Shown here: positions 12,670 through 25,565 of the stretch, piece by piece
Layout: the number at the start of each line of letters is the position of its first letter
How positions within the stretch are numbered: position 1 is the first letter of the stretch
Origin: Sequoia sempervirens
Taxonomy: Eukaryota > Streptophyta > Pinopsida > Cupressales > Cupressaceae
Direction of reading: 5' to 3'
Length of the DNA stretch: 64,000 nucleotides
Assembly: GCA_007258455.2 (NCBI GenBank)
Contig: VDFB02047230.1
Coordinates: 160,092,635-160,156,634, forward strand
Notes under the pieces: model-generated
Database searches by the model: none
The model's input: only the letters and a program-made list of their open reading frames with translations
Told to the model about the DNA's origin: nothing
Translations under genes and position numbers: made by a program

Positions 12670-15600
12670 GTAAGACTTGCAAAAGGGAATGGATGTGATA
12701 GTGGCTAAGATGGTTATGCAAGAGTGTGTACCTATGTCTAAGAATGATGGAATCCAAACTAGGGTAATGTCTATGCAAGATGACTTTCTTTTTCGATTTT
12801 TAAGATATATATGATGCCAAGACAAGGAACCAAAGTGACAATAGTCAAATGTCAAGAGTGCCACAATGAGATCAAAGTCTTGAGCAATGTCTAAGGTATG
12901 CCAAATGGAATGCAAGTGTGAAAGGATGAAAATATGACCTAGGGTGATGACTAAAGGTATGACTACTAAACACCTTATGGGAAAGCCAAAGCAAGGTTGC
13001 TTGACCAAACTAGGATAGCCAAAGTTAACAATTTGGTTTATCAAGACTTCAATGATGATGATGAATAAATGACAAGGTTTGAAAAAGGTGGTCTCAAACT
13101 AGCCTTATGAGTTGAGGTCCGACCTAGATGACAAAGGAATAAGGTGATGAAAGAGGTTGAAGTTAAGAAAAATCTGATTTGGTCACTATGGATTAGTCTC
13201 AAGCCTGATAAGTTTTCCAAGACTAAGGTCTACAACAAGGTATATGCAACTGAAGGATGCCCTAATGTTTTGCCTATGGTTAATGTAAAAGTATGCAATG
13301 ATGGATAAATGGATAGATAATGAATAAAAGGGTTGCAAGTCTATGATTAAAGGACCAGGTAATGCTCAAGATTGATTAAAAAATGGCTTTGTTTCAGTTT
13401 TCCTCAAAAAATTTGGTGACAGGCAATTGCATTATTTGAGATCTCAATTGCGACGAAGCACAATCAACTACATTTTTCTGGAAATTACAGTTATGGTTTT
13501 CTGTGTCATGGTTGCGTCGAAGGACAATCAGTTGTGGTTCATAGTGTATCTTGCTTTTTTTGACTAAATTTTGACCAAATTTTAAGGTAATTTTATGTTG
13601 TTCAATTTTTGTTAAACACAAAAAATAGTCTAAAAACACTTGTCTTTTATTTGGTCTAAATGTGTAAAAATGTTTACATGTGTAAAAAGACACTTGTGAA
13701 CACTTCACAACCTAGGCTTCTCAAGAGATACCACTCACTAGATCCCCACTTGGATTTCTCCAACCACTTAAACAAAGCGGATAACTAGAGACTTGGTGGC
13801 ACTGGCTCCCCCTTACATGGCACTCACTTCTCAAGTACACCAAGTCTTAATTCCCCAAAAAGGAATTATTGCCTCTACACATGAATAGTGAAGATATGGG
13901 GTAGCTTCAAAATGACTGTTCCTCTACTAGCAAGTGAAAAAGGATTTTGGCCACTAAAACAATTGGTTCTTAGTAAGGGTTTTCATTCAAGGTGGCCATA
14001 CATGCGGCAAGATTAGATCAAGATTATTTCAATCAAGAGGCCTCCCAATCCCTTCCTAAGAAAGGATTTTGACATGTCACGCAGATATTAGGGGTGGCAC
14101 TTGTCAATATGACACATCCACACTTGTCGCTTATGACTTTCGTCACAAACATATTTTTTATATGGCAGTTTGAAAGATCTTGGCTTTAGCTTTTTACCGC
14201 ATGGGTTGTTCCCACTTTTTGATGTGGGTGGTAGGCCCTCTAAAAGGTATACAAAAGCAAGAAAGTACATTTTTTTTTATCTTCCAGATTGCACGAAGCA
14301 CAAGGAGAGAGCATACACAACCCCTTTGCCTCACACTCACATGGGGTTCATTTTAAGTCCAAAACCAAATGTGTGGGTGATTATACAAAATGATAAAAGA
14401 TGTTTTTAATTCTCAAGATCACCAAGTGGTGTGAGAGAAGAGCATACACACCTTGAAACAAAATGCAAACCATAAGACAATGCAAACACTTGTTCCTTTT
14501 TAATCCTCAAAGAAATATGTGAAAAGGACACTTGATGCAAAGGTTAATTTTAGACCAATGAGTGAATATGCATGTTCTTTTTAACCAATGAGTGAAATGC
14601 AAGTTAAGGTAAATTTAAGCCCAATGATGTGTGAATGCAAGGTTAGTTTTAATCCAATGAGTGAATGAAAAGAAGACAAGATAGATTGATTATCAATGTT
14701 TAAGTTAGATCTCTCCTTTCCACCTATTGCACACGCTAGAAATCAAACATTAGTAACAGAAAACCCCTATGCTAGGATATGCAAAATATCTAAATGAAAA
14801 TTTTTGAATAAAACCCTAAACTGTAAATGAGCAGGCAATTATGTCGCAAGAATATCTATTGCGGCTCGGGACTAGAGACAATTGCATCACAGAAACTGTG
14901 ACTGTGTCATCCCAAATGTCAATTGTGTTGTACAAGAATGATTGCAGATCACTTCAATATCAAGTGTGGTTAACCAAAAAAACAATTGTGTCAAAATATA
15001 GTCAATTGCATCGCAGAAACCTGAGCCTATAAAACAACAAAAAACCTACCAAACATAGATAATCTAATAACCAATATGACATGTAACTAGGGTTAGTCTA
15101 AGAAATCAAAAACCAGATAACTAAAATTTGTTGGAAAACCCACAAAATCAAACAACCAAAATATGCCCTAATTTGAATCAGTTGTGTCATTCGGCATCGT
15201 GGTTGTGTCACTGCATAAATAGCGATTGTGTTATTTTAGCTAACGGTTGCGTCGATCGTATTTGTGACCTGCAAAACCAAAAATTTTGTATGATTTCTAC
15301 AAATTTTTCCTTTTACATCGGGTTCACCAATGTAATCAGGGCTAAAATATTAAGGTTAGGCAACAAAGCATATAAATCAAACCCTAATAAACAATAAAGT
15401 ACAAATAAGCATAAAGACATAAAACATAAAGCAATATTACCAAATTTTCATGCCACCATTGATTCACCTTCATTGCACTTCTCCATTTTGCTTGAGTGTA
15501 ATAATTTTCCTTAGATTTTGAGTATGAAAATATGCCTAATGATAATGACAAAGAAAAATATTGAAGATTCTATATAACTATGGATGCACTTGACTTTATG

Positions 15601-15905
15601 TTGATAATGTAAGATAGCAAGATAGCAAGAAGTCCAAGATGCCCAAAATGGCAATGACAAGGTCTTTTATAGGAAAGACAATTTCAAGTGAAGGGACAAG
15701 ATTGAATGATTAATTTGACCTAAAAAACAATGGCCAAGAATGAAAGATGAGGTAAGGACTAGGGTTAGGGAACATTAGGGCAAATGATAAGGATTGACGG
15801 TCAAGATTAAATTATAAATAATTTAATCAAGGGTGGAGGTTAATTGAGACATGGATATATAAGGACTTGATGTGGAAGATAGGATTGACACAGATAAAAA
15901 GGTGA
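12670..15905 (-). other. Long untranslated region upstream of the gag relic
   Basis: This 3.2-kb stretch lies between the gag relic and an LTR-like end at 16403, both on the minus strand, so it may be leader plus LTR of that element. It carries scattered degenerate copies of an ATTGYGTCGCAG-like motif, clustered at about 13420-13530 and 14830-15270. I could not place a primer-binding site. No coding region is recognised. Confidence 0.35.
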
Positions 15906-15910
15906 TAGGA

Positions 15911-16403
15911 GAAATTAAATAATAATAATTATTTAATCTAGGTGGCCAATGAATAATTAAATAATTTAAAATAATTATTTAATTATAGAAGAATGTGACA
16001 AAGAGGACCTTTTGAATTAAATAATGATTTAATTCAAAATTCAATAGAGTGGACCAAATTAAATAAATAAAATTTATTTAATTTATGAGAGAAGAGACTA
16101 ATGAATAATTAAATAATTAAAATAATTATTTAATTATAGTAGAGAGTGGTATAAAATTAAATAAATAAGAATTTATTTAATTTTAAAAAGAAGGGGACTT
16201 AATTAGTGACGTAATTAAATAAACATAATTTATTTAATTAATCAAGAAGGAATAAATTAATTAATTAAATAATTAAAATGATTTAATTAATAGGAGACTT
16301 AGGACTTTAGAAAATAATTAAAGTTATTTAATTATCAATGATGAAAAAGGAAATGCTGAAGAATTTAGAAGTCACAGGCCTAGGATAATTTTTAGTGTCT
16401 ACA
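15911..16403 (-). repeat. LTR-like end with a serial array of AT palindromes
   Basis: Read on the minus strand, the segment starts at 16403 with TGTAGACACTAAAAATT, a terminus typical of plant Gypsy LTRs. Between about 15911 and 16345 there are nine consecutive inverted repeats of the type ATTAAATAAxxxTTATTTAAT, each 25-35 bp long and separated by 20-35 bp of purine-rich spacer. The direction fits a 5' LTR for the gag relic that begins at 12669. The second LTR was not found in the window. Confidence 0.55.
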
Positions 16404-18162
16404 ATAACAATCAAAGAAAAAATTGTGTGGCTTTCCATTTCAATGCTTTACCTAAGTATGAACCTGTGTGTATGTTGGTGAGGCAAAAAAAATCCACTTA
16501 AGTCTAAGTAATTTCGAGGTTTAGGTCATTTTCTGTGAATATCATGTTTTTTTTTTACCTATCAAGGATTTCCTTTTCAAAATGCCTTTCTTATCTTCCT
16601 GAAAACTTGTTCATGTATTGTTTAAATTTTATTCAGTTCTCTTGTTGGGGAGGTTATGATTCCCATCCCAAGTCTTAAAAAGGTGATTTTTAGCTTAGTA
16701 TTTTTTCCTTTATCATTTTTTAGACTTGATCCTGCATCCATCCCATCCATGCTTCAATAATTCCTTTGTTTCTATTTTTTTTATCTTTCAAGTTTAGAAT
16801 TTTGACAATTTTTTAACTGGGTACCAGATTCCTATTTCCCTAAATATCCAAGTTTCAATGACTTTACATAAGTCCCCTCAATTCTACTAGAATTATAGGA
16901 TATTCCTTTCTTTCATTGTGAAATTTGATTCCTTATTCACATTTCCCAAAACTACCCAAGTCTTCCAAAATTGGGGGTTCAAGTAACCTTTACCACCATA
17001 TCCATTATCTCCCTCTTGAATTTCAGTTTCCACTTTATAAATAATTTTGAAAGTTGGTATTTTAGGATTTCCTCTACTTCAGTACTGCAAACATCTTACC
17101 AGAACCCCACCACCCAATAATTTCTTATATATTACTATCAAGGTTATTCCACATGAATTCTCCCTAAAATAATACCAAGTATGGAGTATTCCTCAACCTT
17201 GATCCCTAAAAATCTAAATATATATATTTTATATTATTTGGATTATTTATTCAATATTCCCTCATTTGACATGAGTTACTCCTCATTCCTAGTTCCCTAA
17301 GCCCTAACAAATTAAAATTATTATCTCTTTGTTGCTATCCTCCCTCAAATTCACTACACTTACTTGGATATGTCACATGATCACTATAAATGGTATGGAC
17401 ATGTCAAAAAATGAACTAAACATCAACATAGACATATTTTTACTATCCAAGGAGAACAAATGCATAGTTTTGGCGCATGATTATTTTTTTCTTCCATAAT
17501 TATTTGGGGCTAGTGGTTAGGGTTCAATTAATGTTGGATTTATCCTACACTTACCTAGAAATTTGCAATGCTACCTTTTTCTCATGACTCAATGGATTTA
17601 ATTATTTAAATATTATAAATGATCTAGAAGACCACCCTAACTACCAAATTTGATTCATAGGCACCCAAAAAGTTTTTTTCATTTGAGATAATGGTAGATT
17701 TATGGTAAATAAAACATTGATATCCATGTCTAAATTTATGAATGGTAGAGTGTGCAATGCCTAATATTCATGCCATTATCAAGCCACATGTTTAGTAGAT
17801 TTTGTAGGAATATTTGTGTACAAATTTGGGAGCCATTATTGCCTAGTATGATGCCAAGCAGTGTGGAGTATGTTTTTCATGTTGTCAATTAGATCTGCGG
17901 ATCTTGAATGGGTACTTTCTATGCAAAAAAATTATTGTGACTGTTATGATACCACCACTAGATTGGACTCCTTTGTTGATCTATATATTCAAATTATTCA
18001 TTCATTGTAAGAGTAGTTCTTTTAGATTTTTATTGACTAGAGTACAAAGTTATCTATGGTTTCAATTTTTGATAGTGTGTTTTCTATTAAATCTACTCTC
18101 AAAAATTGTAGAGAGGTAGATATTAAAGTATTTTTTTCGTAATCATGTGTCTCTTTGATTAG
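16404..18162. other. No recognisable feature
   Basis: AT-rich sequence with scattered pyrimidine tracts. I see no coding signal, RNA gene or repeat boundary here. Confidence 0.5.
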
Positions 18163-18480
18163 TTGTAAGCATTTTGGATTGTTTTATATGGTAGGACATG
18201 ATAGGTTACTTTCTATTTAAAATTTTCCTTCACACATTTGTTGGTGTGATTTTCACATAGTTTAAATAAGTGACATAACACTTTAAATAAATATAAGTTG
18301 TTATTTGTATCAATATATTATTTTTGTAAGCATTTTGGATTGTTTTATATGGTAGGGCACGATAGGTTATTTTGTATTTAAAAATTTTATTCACCACATT
18401 TTTTGGTGTGATTTTCACATAGTTTAACTAAGTGACACAACACTTTAAATAAATATAAGTTGTCATTTGTATCAATATCC
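18163..18480. repeat. Tandem duplication, period 161 bp
   Basis: Two direct copies begin TTGTAAGCATTTTGGATTG at 18163 and 18324. Both continue through a TTGGTGTGATTTTCACATAG block to a final GTATCAATAT. The copies are about 90% identical by eye, with small indels. No coding potential is evident. Confidence 0.85.
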
Positions 18481-21349
18481 TTTTTTTTCATGTGAATTTT
18501 TATGAGCTTAGAGAAGGATTATTAAGTAGATGTGGTTACTACTTATCATACCTCTAGTGCAACTTATTATTTGTTGTTTTAATAGCTAGATATAACTTTG
18601 TAACCCAAGAAGGTACCATTCTTGAAGACTTAGACCTTCCACACACACTTTAACATAACAAAAATTATTCACAAGTAGTTTTAAGAATATTAGGATTAGT
18701 TAATGCTACTCATGGTTTAGTGACCTAAACCAAGGAAAATATTAAATAAAACCTATTTTTTTATTTTCGTGTAGAATCATGTTCAACATATTTGTACTTT
18801 GTCAATGCATATAAAACTCTAAATGAAACGATCTTGAGAGCTTATAGAATTGTCATTATCTATAGATATGTGTGGAAAGCATTGAATCAACTTTAAATGA
18901 GGTCCTTGAAACTATTAATCTCGACCTAGTGATAGAAATGAGGGTCAACAATAAAATTTGTATATAGCTATTGTTTTTTATTTTGGTTTTTCATTTTGTT
19001 TGATTTGAATGCCTACTAAGGCACACCTTTAGGAACACCCTCCTGTGTTTAAGAAAATATTTTACGTACTCTTGTAATTATAATTTAACCTTATTAAATC
19101 TATATATGAGTTTATCTTTACTTCATTAATGACAAACCTTTAGCCTTGAAGGTGAAGAAAATCTCTAGGATTTTGGACCTATTTTTTCAAGACCTAAAAA
19201 AAGGTACTAGAAAATCATGCTAATGATGACATGGAAAGGATGGGATAATTCTTAAGAAAGAGAAAAGAGGTCAAAAATAAATAAATAGTAATTATACTAA
19301 AATGTGTACAAAACACAACAATAGGAATTCTAGAGTATGAAATTTCTAGTATTAGAATGGGATATTTCATGTGTTGGACATTTGGATCAAAAATAAAAAC
19401 TAGTCTTTCAATAATGAGTATTGAGGAAATCAAATAAAATATTGTTTTATTAAATTTTCAGCCAAATTAAATATTTACAATTATCCAGTTTTAGTATGAT
19501 AAGTAGTAAAGGTAATATTTTATCCTCCTTGCTATGTGTTAATAGGTGTCAGTTGTGTGTGAATTTTAGGGGAAATGTGTTGGTTATATATGTAGGTTGT
19601 TGTTATGGAATTAAGTTTGATCATTTTTTTCCAAACATAAATTTCTTGGCTTGAGTTTGCATAGGGTTTTTTGTTCTTGGCGTATTTTATGCTTTCAAAT
19701 TTTAAGTTCAATTCTTTTGGCAATGAGTAGTTCATCATTTTGCAATCTAGAGAAGATTATTGCAAGTAGAATTATTCTCTATGAACTAAATATCTCCATA
19801 GGTGCTTAATGTATTTGATGAATCTATAAGCCTACATTTTCTAGTTTGTCGATTTTTTTAGTTAGTCAACAATCACAATAGTTGAAATATATTTCAATTA
19901 GTATTATACAAGATCATTTTTTACACTTTAGATTATTAATAATGTTTGTGAATGTGAATTTATTATGCCTTTGAATTTTATTTTCATGAAATTAAATTTA
20001 TACTTATAGGAATATATGTGTGTACTAGTTTTATGCAACTAATTGATGTGTATATATTTTTCCTTGTTACTTTAGGGTTTAACTCTATTATCCAAGGATC
20101 AAGACATTGATCCTATTCGTAGATATTTGACTAATTTTTTAAATAATATATTCTTTGTCCATTATTATTTTACTAATTTTAATAAACTTGATGCTATCCA
20201 CCTTTTTAAATCCTTTGAGATTCTACATTTGTGATCATCATTAGAATTTGTGTATGTTTTAGGTTCTAGGATTATACATGAAATATAAAATTGTTTTAAT
20301 TGATTTAAATGTGAGATGAATATGGTTTTATACATTGAAAGACATTGTAACATGTTTAATAAAATTCTTTATTGATAAATATATGCTCTAAAATACTAGT
20401 AATCCAAGTGTAATGGATAATTAGTGAACCTTTTTTAGTGTCCTTATATAGGGAATGGTTAATCCATGTGGATAATATAGTTTCTTCATCCTACAACAAC
20501 TCTAAGAACACCATTATTAGCATATTACAGCCAAAAAGTGTAGACAAGTTATCTCTTTTTAGTTGGCCAAGACTATCTTTATTGTGATCACAATCCCTAA
20601 TTGAGTACCTCTCTTGACTGTATTCCCATAGTGTTATTATTTATAATTAATATTTTATTGTTGTAGGATGTAGTTATTAGCATCAACAAGACCTACCCAA
20701 AAACAATTTACCTTAATAAGTTCAATCCTTACCACCATAGGGAACTCCATTTCTTTATAATAAAGACAAAAATAAGATCCAAACCCATATCTCTCCTAAG
20801 AGAACCACCACATTTATTTTTTCTTTAAATTACATTAGAACTAAAACCATTAATTGAAGCTTATAGAATGAACCTTAAGACTCTCTTGACCCATCACAAT
20901 ATTTATCACATTTAATAAGGAATGGGAGGGACAACTAAAAATAAAGTTTAGATAGTGGTCTTAGACTTTCCTTCATATATATGGTTCCCTTTAAATTAGT
21001 TAGAAACACTTTGGATCCATAAAAATTGATTATCAAGCACAAGAAAATTCCACTAATTCTTAACCAAAATTAAGACATTACCAAGAAAAAAGTGAAACAA
21101 GCTAAACATGACACACCAAAACTAATTTCACATTAAAAGCAAAGCGAATTTTATGAATGTAGCATGTGAACGAAAGGATATTTATTTGCAATCACAATAC
21201 ATAATTTTCCAATACTATAGCACACCATGGAATGACCAAGGAGTCAAATAAAAAATTGAAGCTAATATGAATAAAGGATCATACAACTAGTATTTGGATA
21301 ATCTATAGTCCAACTAGGGCATCAAGGTGGCATTTCATCTAATAAAATC
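18481..21349. other. No recognisable feature
   Basis: AT-rich sequence. Reading both strands I found no retroelement domain, gene exon or structured RNA. A minus-strand stretch near 20700-20830 is locally less stop-rich, but I cannot relate it to any family. Confidence 0.4.
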
Positions 21350-21351
21350 CT

Positions 21352-21822
21352 TCACAATGATTTCCAAGTATCACAAAAGTCACTAGAAAGGTCTTGGGAA
21401 ATACTCACATTATAAATATTGTCATCCATATTATTATCTTTCCTAGATAACAATATAGAAAGGAGACATGTTGAATTCTTTAAAAATATGTAATACTTCA
21501 TCAAGAGACTTTGAAGCTTTTGATTCAAATAATTTTGATTTGTAAGCATTGTGATCACATTTTATGAATGCCCTTCAAAAATTAATGAAGCACACCATTG
21601 CTCAAGAGTCAATTTTAAGCCCACCACTATAGCCAACCAATTTGCTTTGTTAGTCATATTATGGCCAAAATAAAGAGAGAACATGTTATTTAAACAACCT
21701 TTGGAGTCCTAAATGATTATTCATCTAGTAACCTTGCCTAAGATCCCTTTTGAGGTACCATTAATGTTTAAATTGAACTTTCCCAAAAGGTCCAAATTCC
21801 AAAAAAATATTATTTCTACAAA
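21352..21822 (-). pseudogene. LINE-type RNase H domain relic
   Basis: Read on the minus strand, the sequence resembles the RNase H domain found at the C-terminus of many plant LINE-encoded proteins, which degrades the RNA of RNA-DNA hybrids. The opening strand motif (FNLNINGTSKG, about 21778-21746) stands where family members have a D-G-A/S-S-K-G motif. It is followed by a DSKG turn, then NKANWLAIVVGLKL, LIFEGHS with a stop directly after, NVITMLTNQNYLNQKLQSL and a RKDNNMDDNIYN end motif (about 21450-21410). The spacing matches the D...E...D...D layout. Several catalytic acidic residues are altered (Asn for the first Asp, His for Asp in EGDS), and stops plus a frame change are present, so it is dead. 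The rest of the LINE was not found. Confidence 0.65.
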
Positions 21823-23279
21823 AAAATCACATCTTACCCCACTAAAAATGTATTATTGTGTTTTTTTAACTTCGGTTAGGAACTTATGGGCTACAAAAAA
21901 AGTGTTAAAGCCTATATTTTGGTAGTGACTACACTTAATCGAATTAATAATTTATCAAAACTAAATTTATTTATTTAATATCAATAAAATCTCTAAAATC
22001 CATTGTCAGTCATAAAAATACTTTGAAAACTATCTCAAAATAAAGCTAACCACTATTCCTTTTCAATATTCTTTACTGAAATAAGTAGCCAAAGAGATTG
22101 AGACATGATCAAAGCTACAAATTTATACCAAAATATTATTATATTTTTATACATTCATATTGACTATATATATCCACTATTTTGAGAATAACATGTCTTC
22201 AACCATGCATACCACATGAAAAACTATAAATATCAATATTTAGCCAAATAAGGAAAATAATTTAGACCATAAGCAGGAAAATTACTATAGCCTCCTCATG
22301 CCTATAGTGACAAAACATACACAAGGGAAGGTAGATTACACAACCCCCTCGTCCCCCCTACCCAGCCAACATGCAATTCACTTATGAGAAATTACATCCT
22401 TCATGGTGGGGGATTTATAATATATGTTCATCTGAGTATAAATAATAACAACATTTGAGATGAAAACATGGGCATCAATGTTAAGTTTTACCTTGAGTCT
22501 AATAGTTATTTCCATAATGGATTTATGATCCTTTTAAATTTTTCCATCAAAGCAATAAAATTCCACAGGTATCAATTGAAGAAGTCCTCTTCTCAAAATT
22601 TGACCCATCCATGTTATTCTAGAACAAGTATGTTCATGTAGCCATAAAGAGCATAGATATGCAACTAAAAGATTGAGTAGTATGGAATTTTTTTATGTTC
22701 CTAACTAATTGGTTGGGATATAGAAGTAATTTTATATTTCCTCCCTAATGTGAATACATGGGGATCTATCCAAAATCCATAACACCCACATCCTTAAGCC
22801 TAGGTTTGAGATCTCTCTTTCTAGATATGTAGTAAATAGTTTATCATTTTCTCACCTCCAATGTGCTCCTTCCTCCTTCTAGTCCTCACATTTTACCTTT
22901 ACCTCTATCTAAATAAGTATCAATTATTATTAGAAACAATAGCCTAAGTTGAAATCCTTCTAGATTTTCCTTCTAAAAGTCACCCCATGTATCACATCTA
23001 ATGCCACCCCCTCAAGACCTAGCATTACTCATCATAATTTCATATAATTTTGAGAAAGGATTCCCATGACCTTCTCAGCGTCCCACATAGAGTAGCATCA
23101 ATGCAAGTGGTCCTTCCTAGTGTGATAATCAATCATCCAAAGATTTATCTAATAAAAATATTATCAATCTCCATCTTCTTTAATCACCCTCTAAATATTA
23201 ACTATTTTAATATTAAAAATTACTAATATTATATATTATATATTTTATTTTATAATAAGTATTTATAAAACAACCACCT
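21823..23279. other. No recognisable feature
   Basis: On the minus strand this lies upstream of the RNase H relic, where a LINE RT would be expected, but I could not recognise RT motifs. No other feature is supported. Confidence 0.4.
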
Positions 23280-24215
23280 TAATTGTACCAATAGATTTAT
23301 CATTGATAAATAAACCTCATGATTACGATACAAAAGGTTCACTTAAATATGTACATATTTTCCCCTATTCACTCTTAATGTACATCTTGTGGATTCCTCT
23401 TTCAAGGAGGGACAAGACAATAAAATTAAAATTCACATCTAACAAAAAGTGGGACATAAGAATCACTACCTAAAAGTACCTTTTAATATAGTTGTTGGGA
23501 GATAAGTAAAGAATATCAAGTCGAATGCGTGTAACATGGACACAATTTATTTTCTCTTGTTCTCACCTTAATCTTGAAGAGGTACACATCCACTTGATTT
23601 AATCTATTTAGTAATTGTCAATATTTATAAAAATATCATCAATGATCATGAAATATATACACTTTCTACATCATCAAGAAGTTAAAATTTTGTGTAATAT
23701 TTTTAATTAGATTATAACATGCATGTAACTCTTAGGTCACAATCACTTCATTTTTACCAATAGATTTATCATACATAAGTAAGCATTATGATTGCATTAT
23801 AAAAATTTAAAACTTAAATATATATGTATTTTCACTATTCACTCTTAATGTATATTTGTATTCCTCTTTTAAGGGGTGGGAAGACAATAAAATTCAAATT
23901 CACATATAGCGATATGTGGGACAAAAGAATCACTAGCTAAAAGAAATATGTAATAGAATATATAGTTGTTATGCACTAAATAAAGAATGTTTAATAAGAT
24001 ACATGTAACGTGGTCATAGTCCATCTAATCTTGTTCTATCCTTAATTTAAAGAGTAATACCTCCACTTAATTCAATCTATTTTTTAATTATCAATAGGGA
24101 TTAAAATATCATTGAATGATCATAAAATAAACACACTTTCTACATCATCATCATTAATTTTTTTATAATTTTATTCAATTGGATGGTGACATGCATGTTA
24201 TTCTTAAGCCATTGT
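23280..24215. repeat. Ancient tandem duplication, period about 469 bp
   Basis: Two diverged direct copies are marked by TACCAATAGATTTATCAT (about 23286 and 23755), TATTCACTCTTAATGTA, AAGACAATAAAATT, CACACTTTCTACATCATCA-type and ACATGCATG blocks in the same order. The offset is about 469 bp throughout. Identity is roughly 75-80% by eye with indels, so it is old. Neither copy has coding potential. Confidence 0.8.
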
Positions 24216-25348
24216 GCAATCATAAATATAGAAAACAATGCAAGGTATTAGAATATAAGACAAGAAATTTTCTACACTATACACAAATATATAAACTAAA
24301 AAGTGTTAACTATATATGTCCAATATTAATGACTTGGACCTAGTCACTACTTTTTTTTACTTTTTAATTTTTTTAAGAGGATGAAATCCAATTTAAATAA
24401 TTTAATTTTTTGTTTTAATATTTTTGTTGCTTGGAACATATAAATCCATATTTCCATCCCTCAAACTTTGTTCCTACATGAATATTTCCTTTGCATATTT
24501 GATCTTTGGTATTCATTTCCTCTAATTATATTAGTGTCTAAAGCTTGGAGACGTTGAAAATCACCTTTGGGATATTCTTATAGATAGGGTAAGATTAGTG
24601 ACATTCTTAATGATCTAGTACAAAAATATCATTGAACCACATATTGTGATAACCTATCAAGAACAAATGTAAATATGTCTTGGATGCACAAATCAAGAAA
24701 TTTGGTGTGGAAGATGATAAGTAATGGTAATATTCCAAGAAATTTATCTTGAGAAGTATAATAAATCAATGTAAAATCATGATGGTAAAATTACTTGTAT
24801 GACCTAGTATATAGAGGAAAAATACTAAGGAAATGATCTCAAAATGCTATTTTTCACCATCCAAAATCATAAAGAATGCTACCATAAGGGTGTGATAATC
24901 CTAAAATCAGCCAAAGGTTAGTATGAATGCCATAATAACAAATTGGTTGGTCATCCTATCTTGAAGACTACATGAAGTTTACAAGAACATAAAAAATTTA
25001 ATTTTATCATGCCATACAAACCCTATCACACAATGATCTAAAGAAGTAGACAAAAGATAAAATATTTGTGTTAAATAGTCAATAAAAGCTTGTGATCAAT
25101 AATGGGATTTTTTTCATATAGGTATTAATAACAATCATGACTATTGATGTACATATTAATGAGGTCCATGAGTTTCCTTAATTAATTTATACATAAATTG
25201 AAGATTAATTTATTTGAATTAACTCTCATTGGCTAATACATGTTTCCTATGTAGTCATTGTACACATCAAACCACGTGTAAATTTGATGGCATCAAATAG
25301 AAATAATAAATATGATAATGTATATAATTATAATTGATCATAATATAC
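24216..25348. other. No recognisable feature
   Basis: AT-rich sequence with no supported gene, RNA or mobile element. Confidence 0.45.
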
Positions 25349-25565
25349 AATGTAAAATTTTATAGGGCTAGGGTCTTGGCTCAATTGGTTGAAAGCATCT
25401 TGTTGTAGGCAAGTGGTCATGAGGTCCAATCCCCCCCATTTGTTTGGTATTAAAGGGAATGTCATGCCAGTATCACCAGTCATGTTAATTTTTTTCCTAG
25501 ATGCACCACAAGTTATAAGGGGCATAAGTTGACTCCTATAGCATTAAAAAATGTAAAATTTTATA
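25349..25565 (+). mobile_element. tRNA-derived SINE with 16-bp target-site duplication
   Basis: A 185-bp unit (25365-25549) is bracketed by a perfect 16-bp direct repeat AATGTAAAATTTTATA at 25349-25364 and 25550-25565. Near its 5' end is an RNA polymerase III A box TGGCTCAATTGG (25377-25388), and about 35 bp further a B box GGTCCAATCC (25423-25432). This is the internal promoter spacing of a tRNA gene. The tRNA-like head is followed by an unrelated body and a short A-rich end (GCATTAAAAA). This layout is diagnostic of a SINE, which is mobilised in trans by LINE enzymes. It is not a functional tRNA: I see no proper acceptor stem or anticodon arm. The intact duplication suggests a fairly recent insertion. 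I do not recognise the SINE family. Confidence 0.88.

Noticed and set aside
25365..25440. Possible functional tRNA gene.
   Set aside because: The A and B boxes are present, but there is no acceptor stem or anticodon stem-loop, and the unit continues for 110 bp to a matching target duplication. A SINE explains everything.
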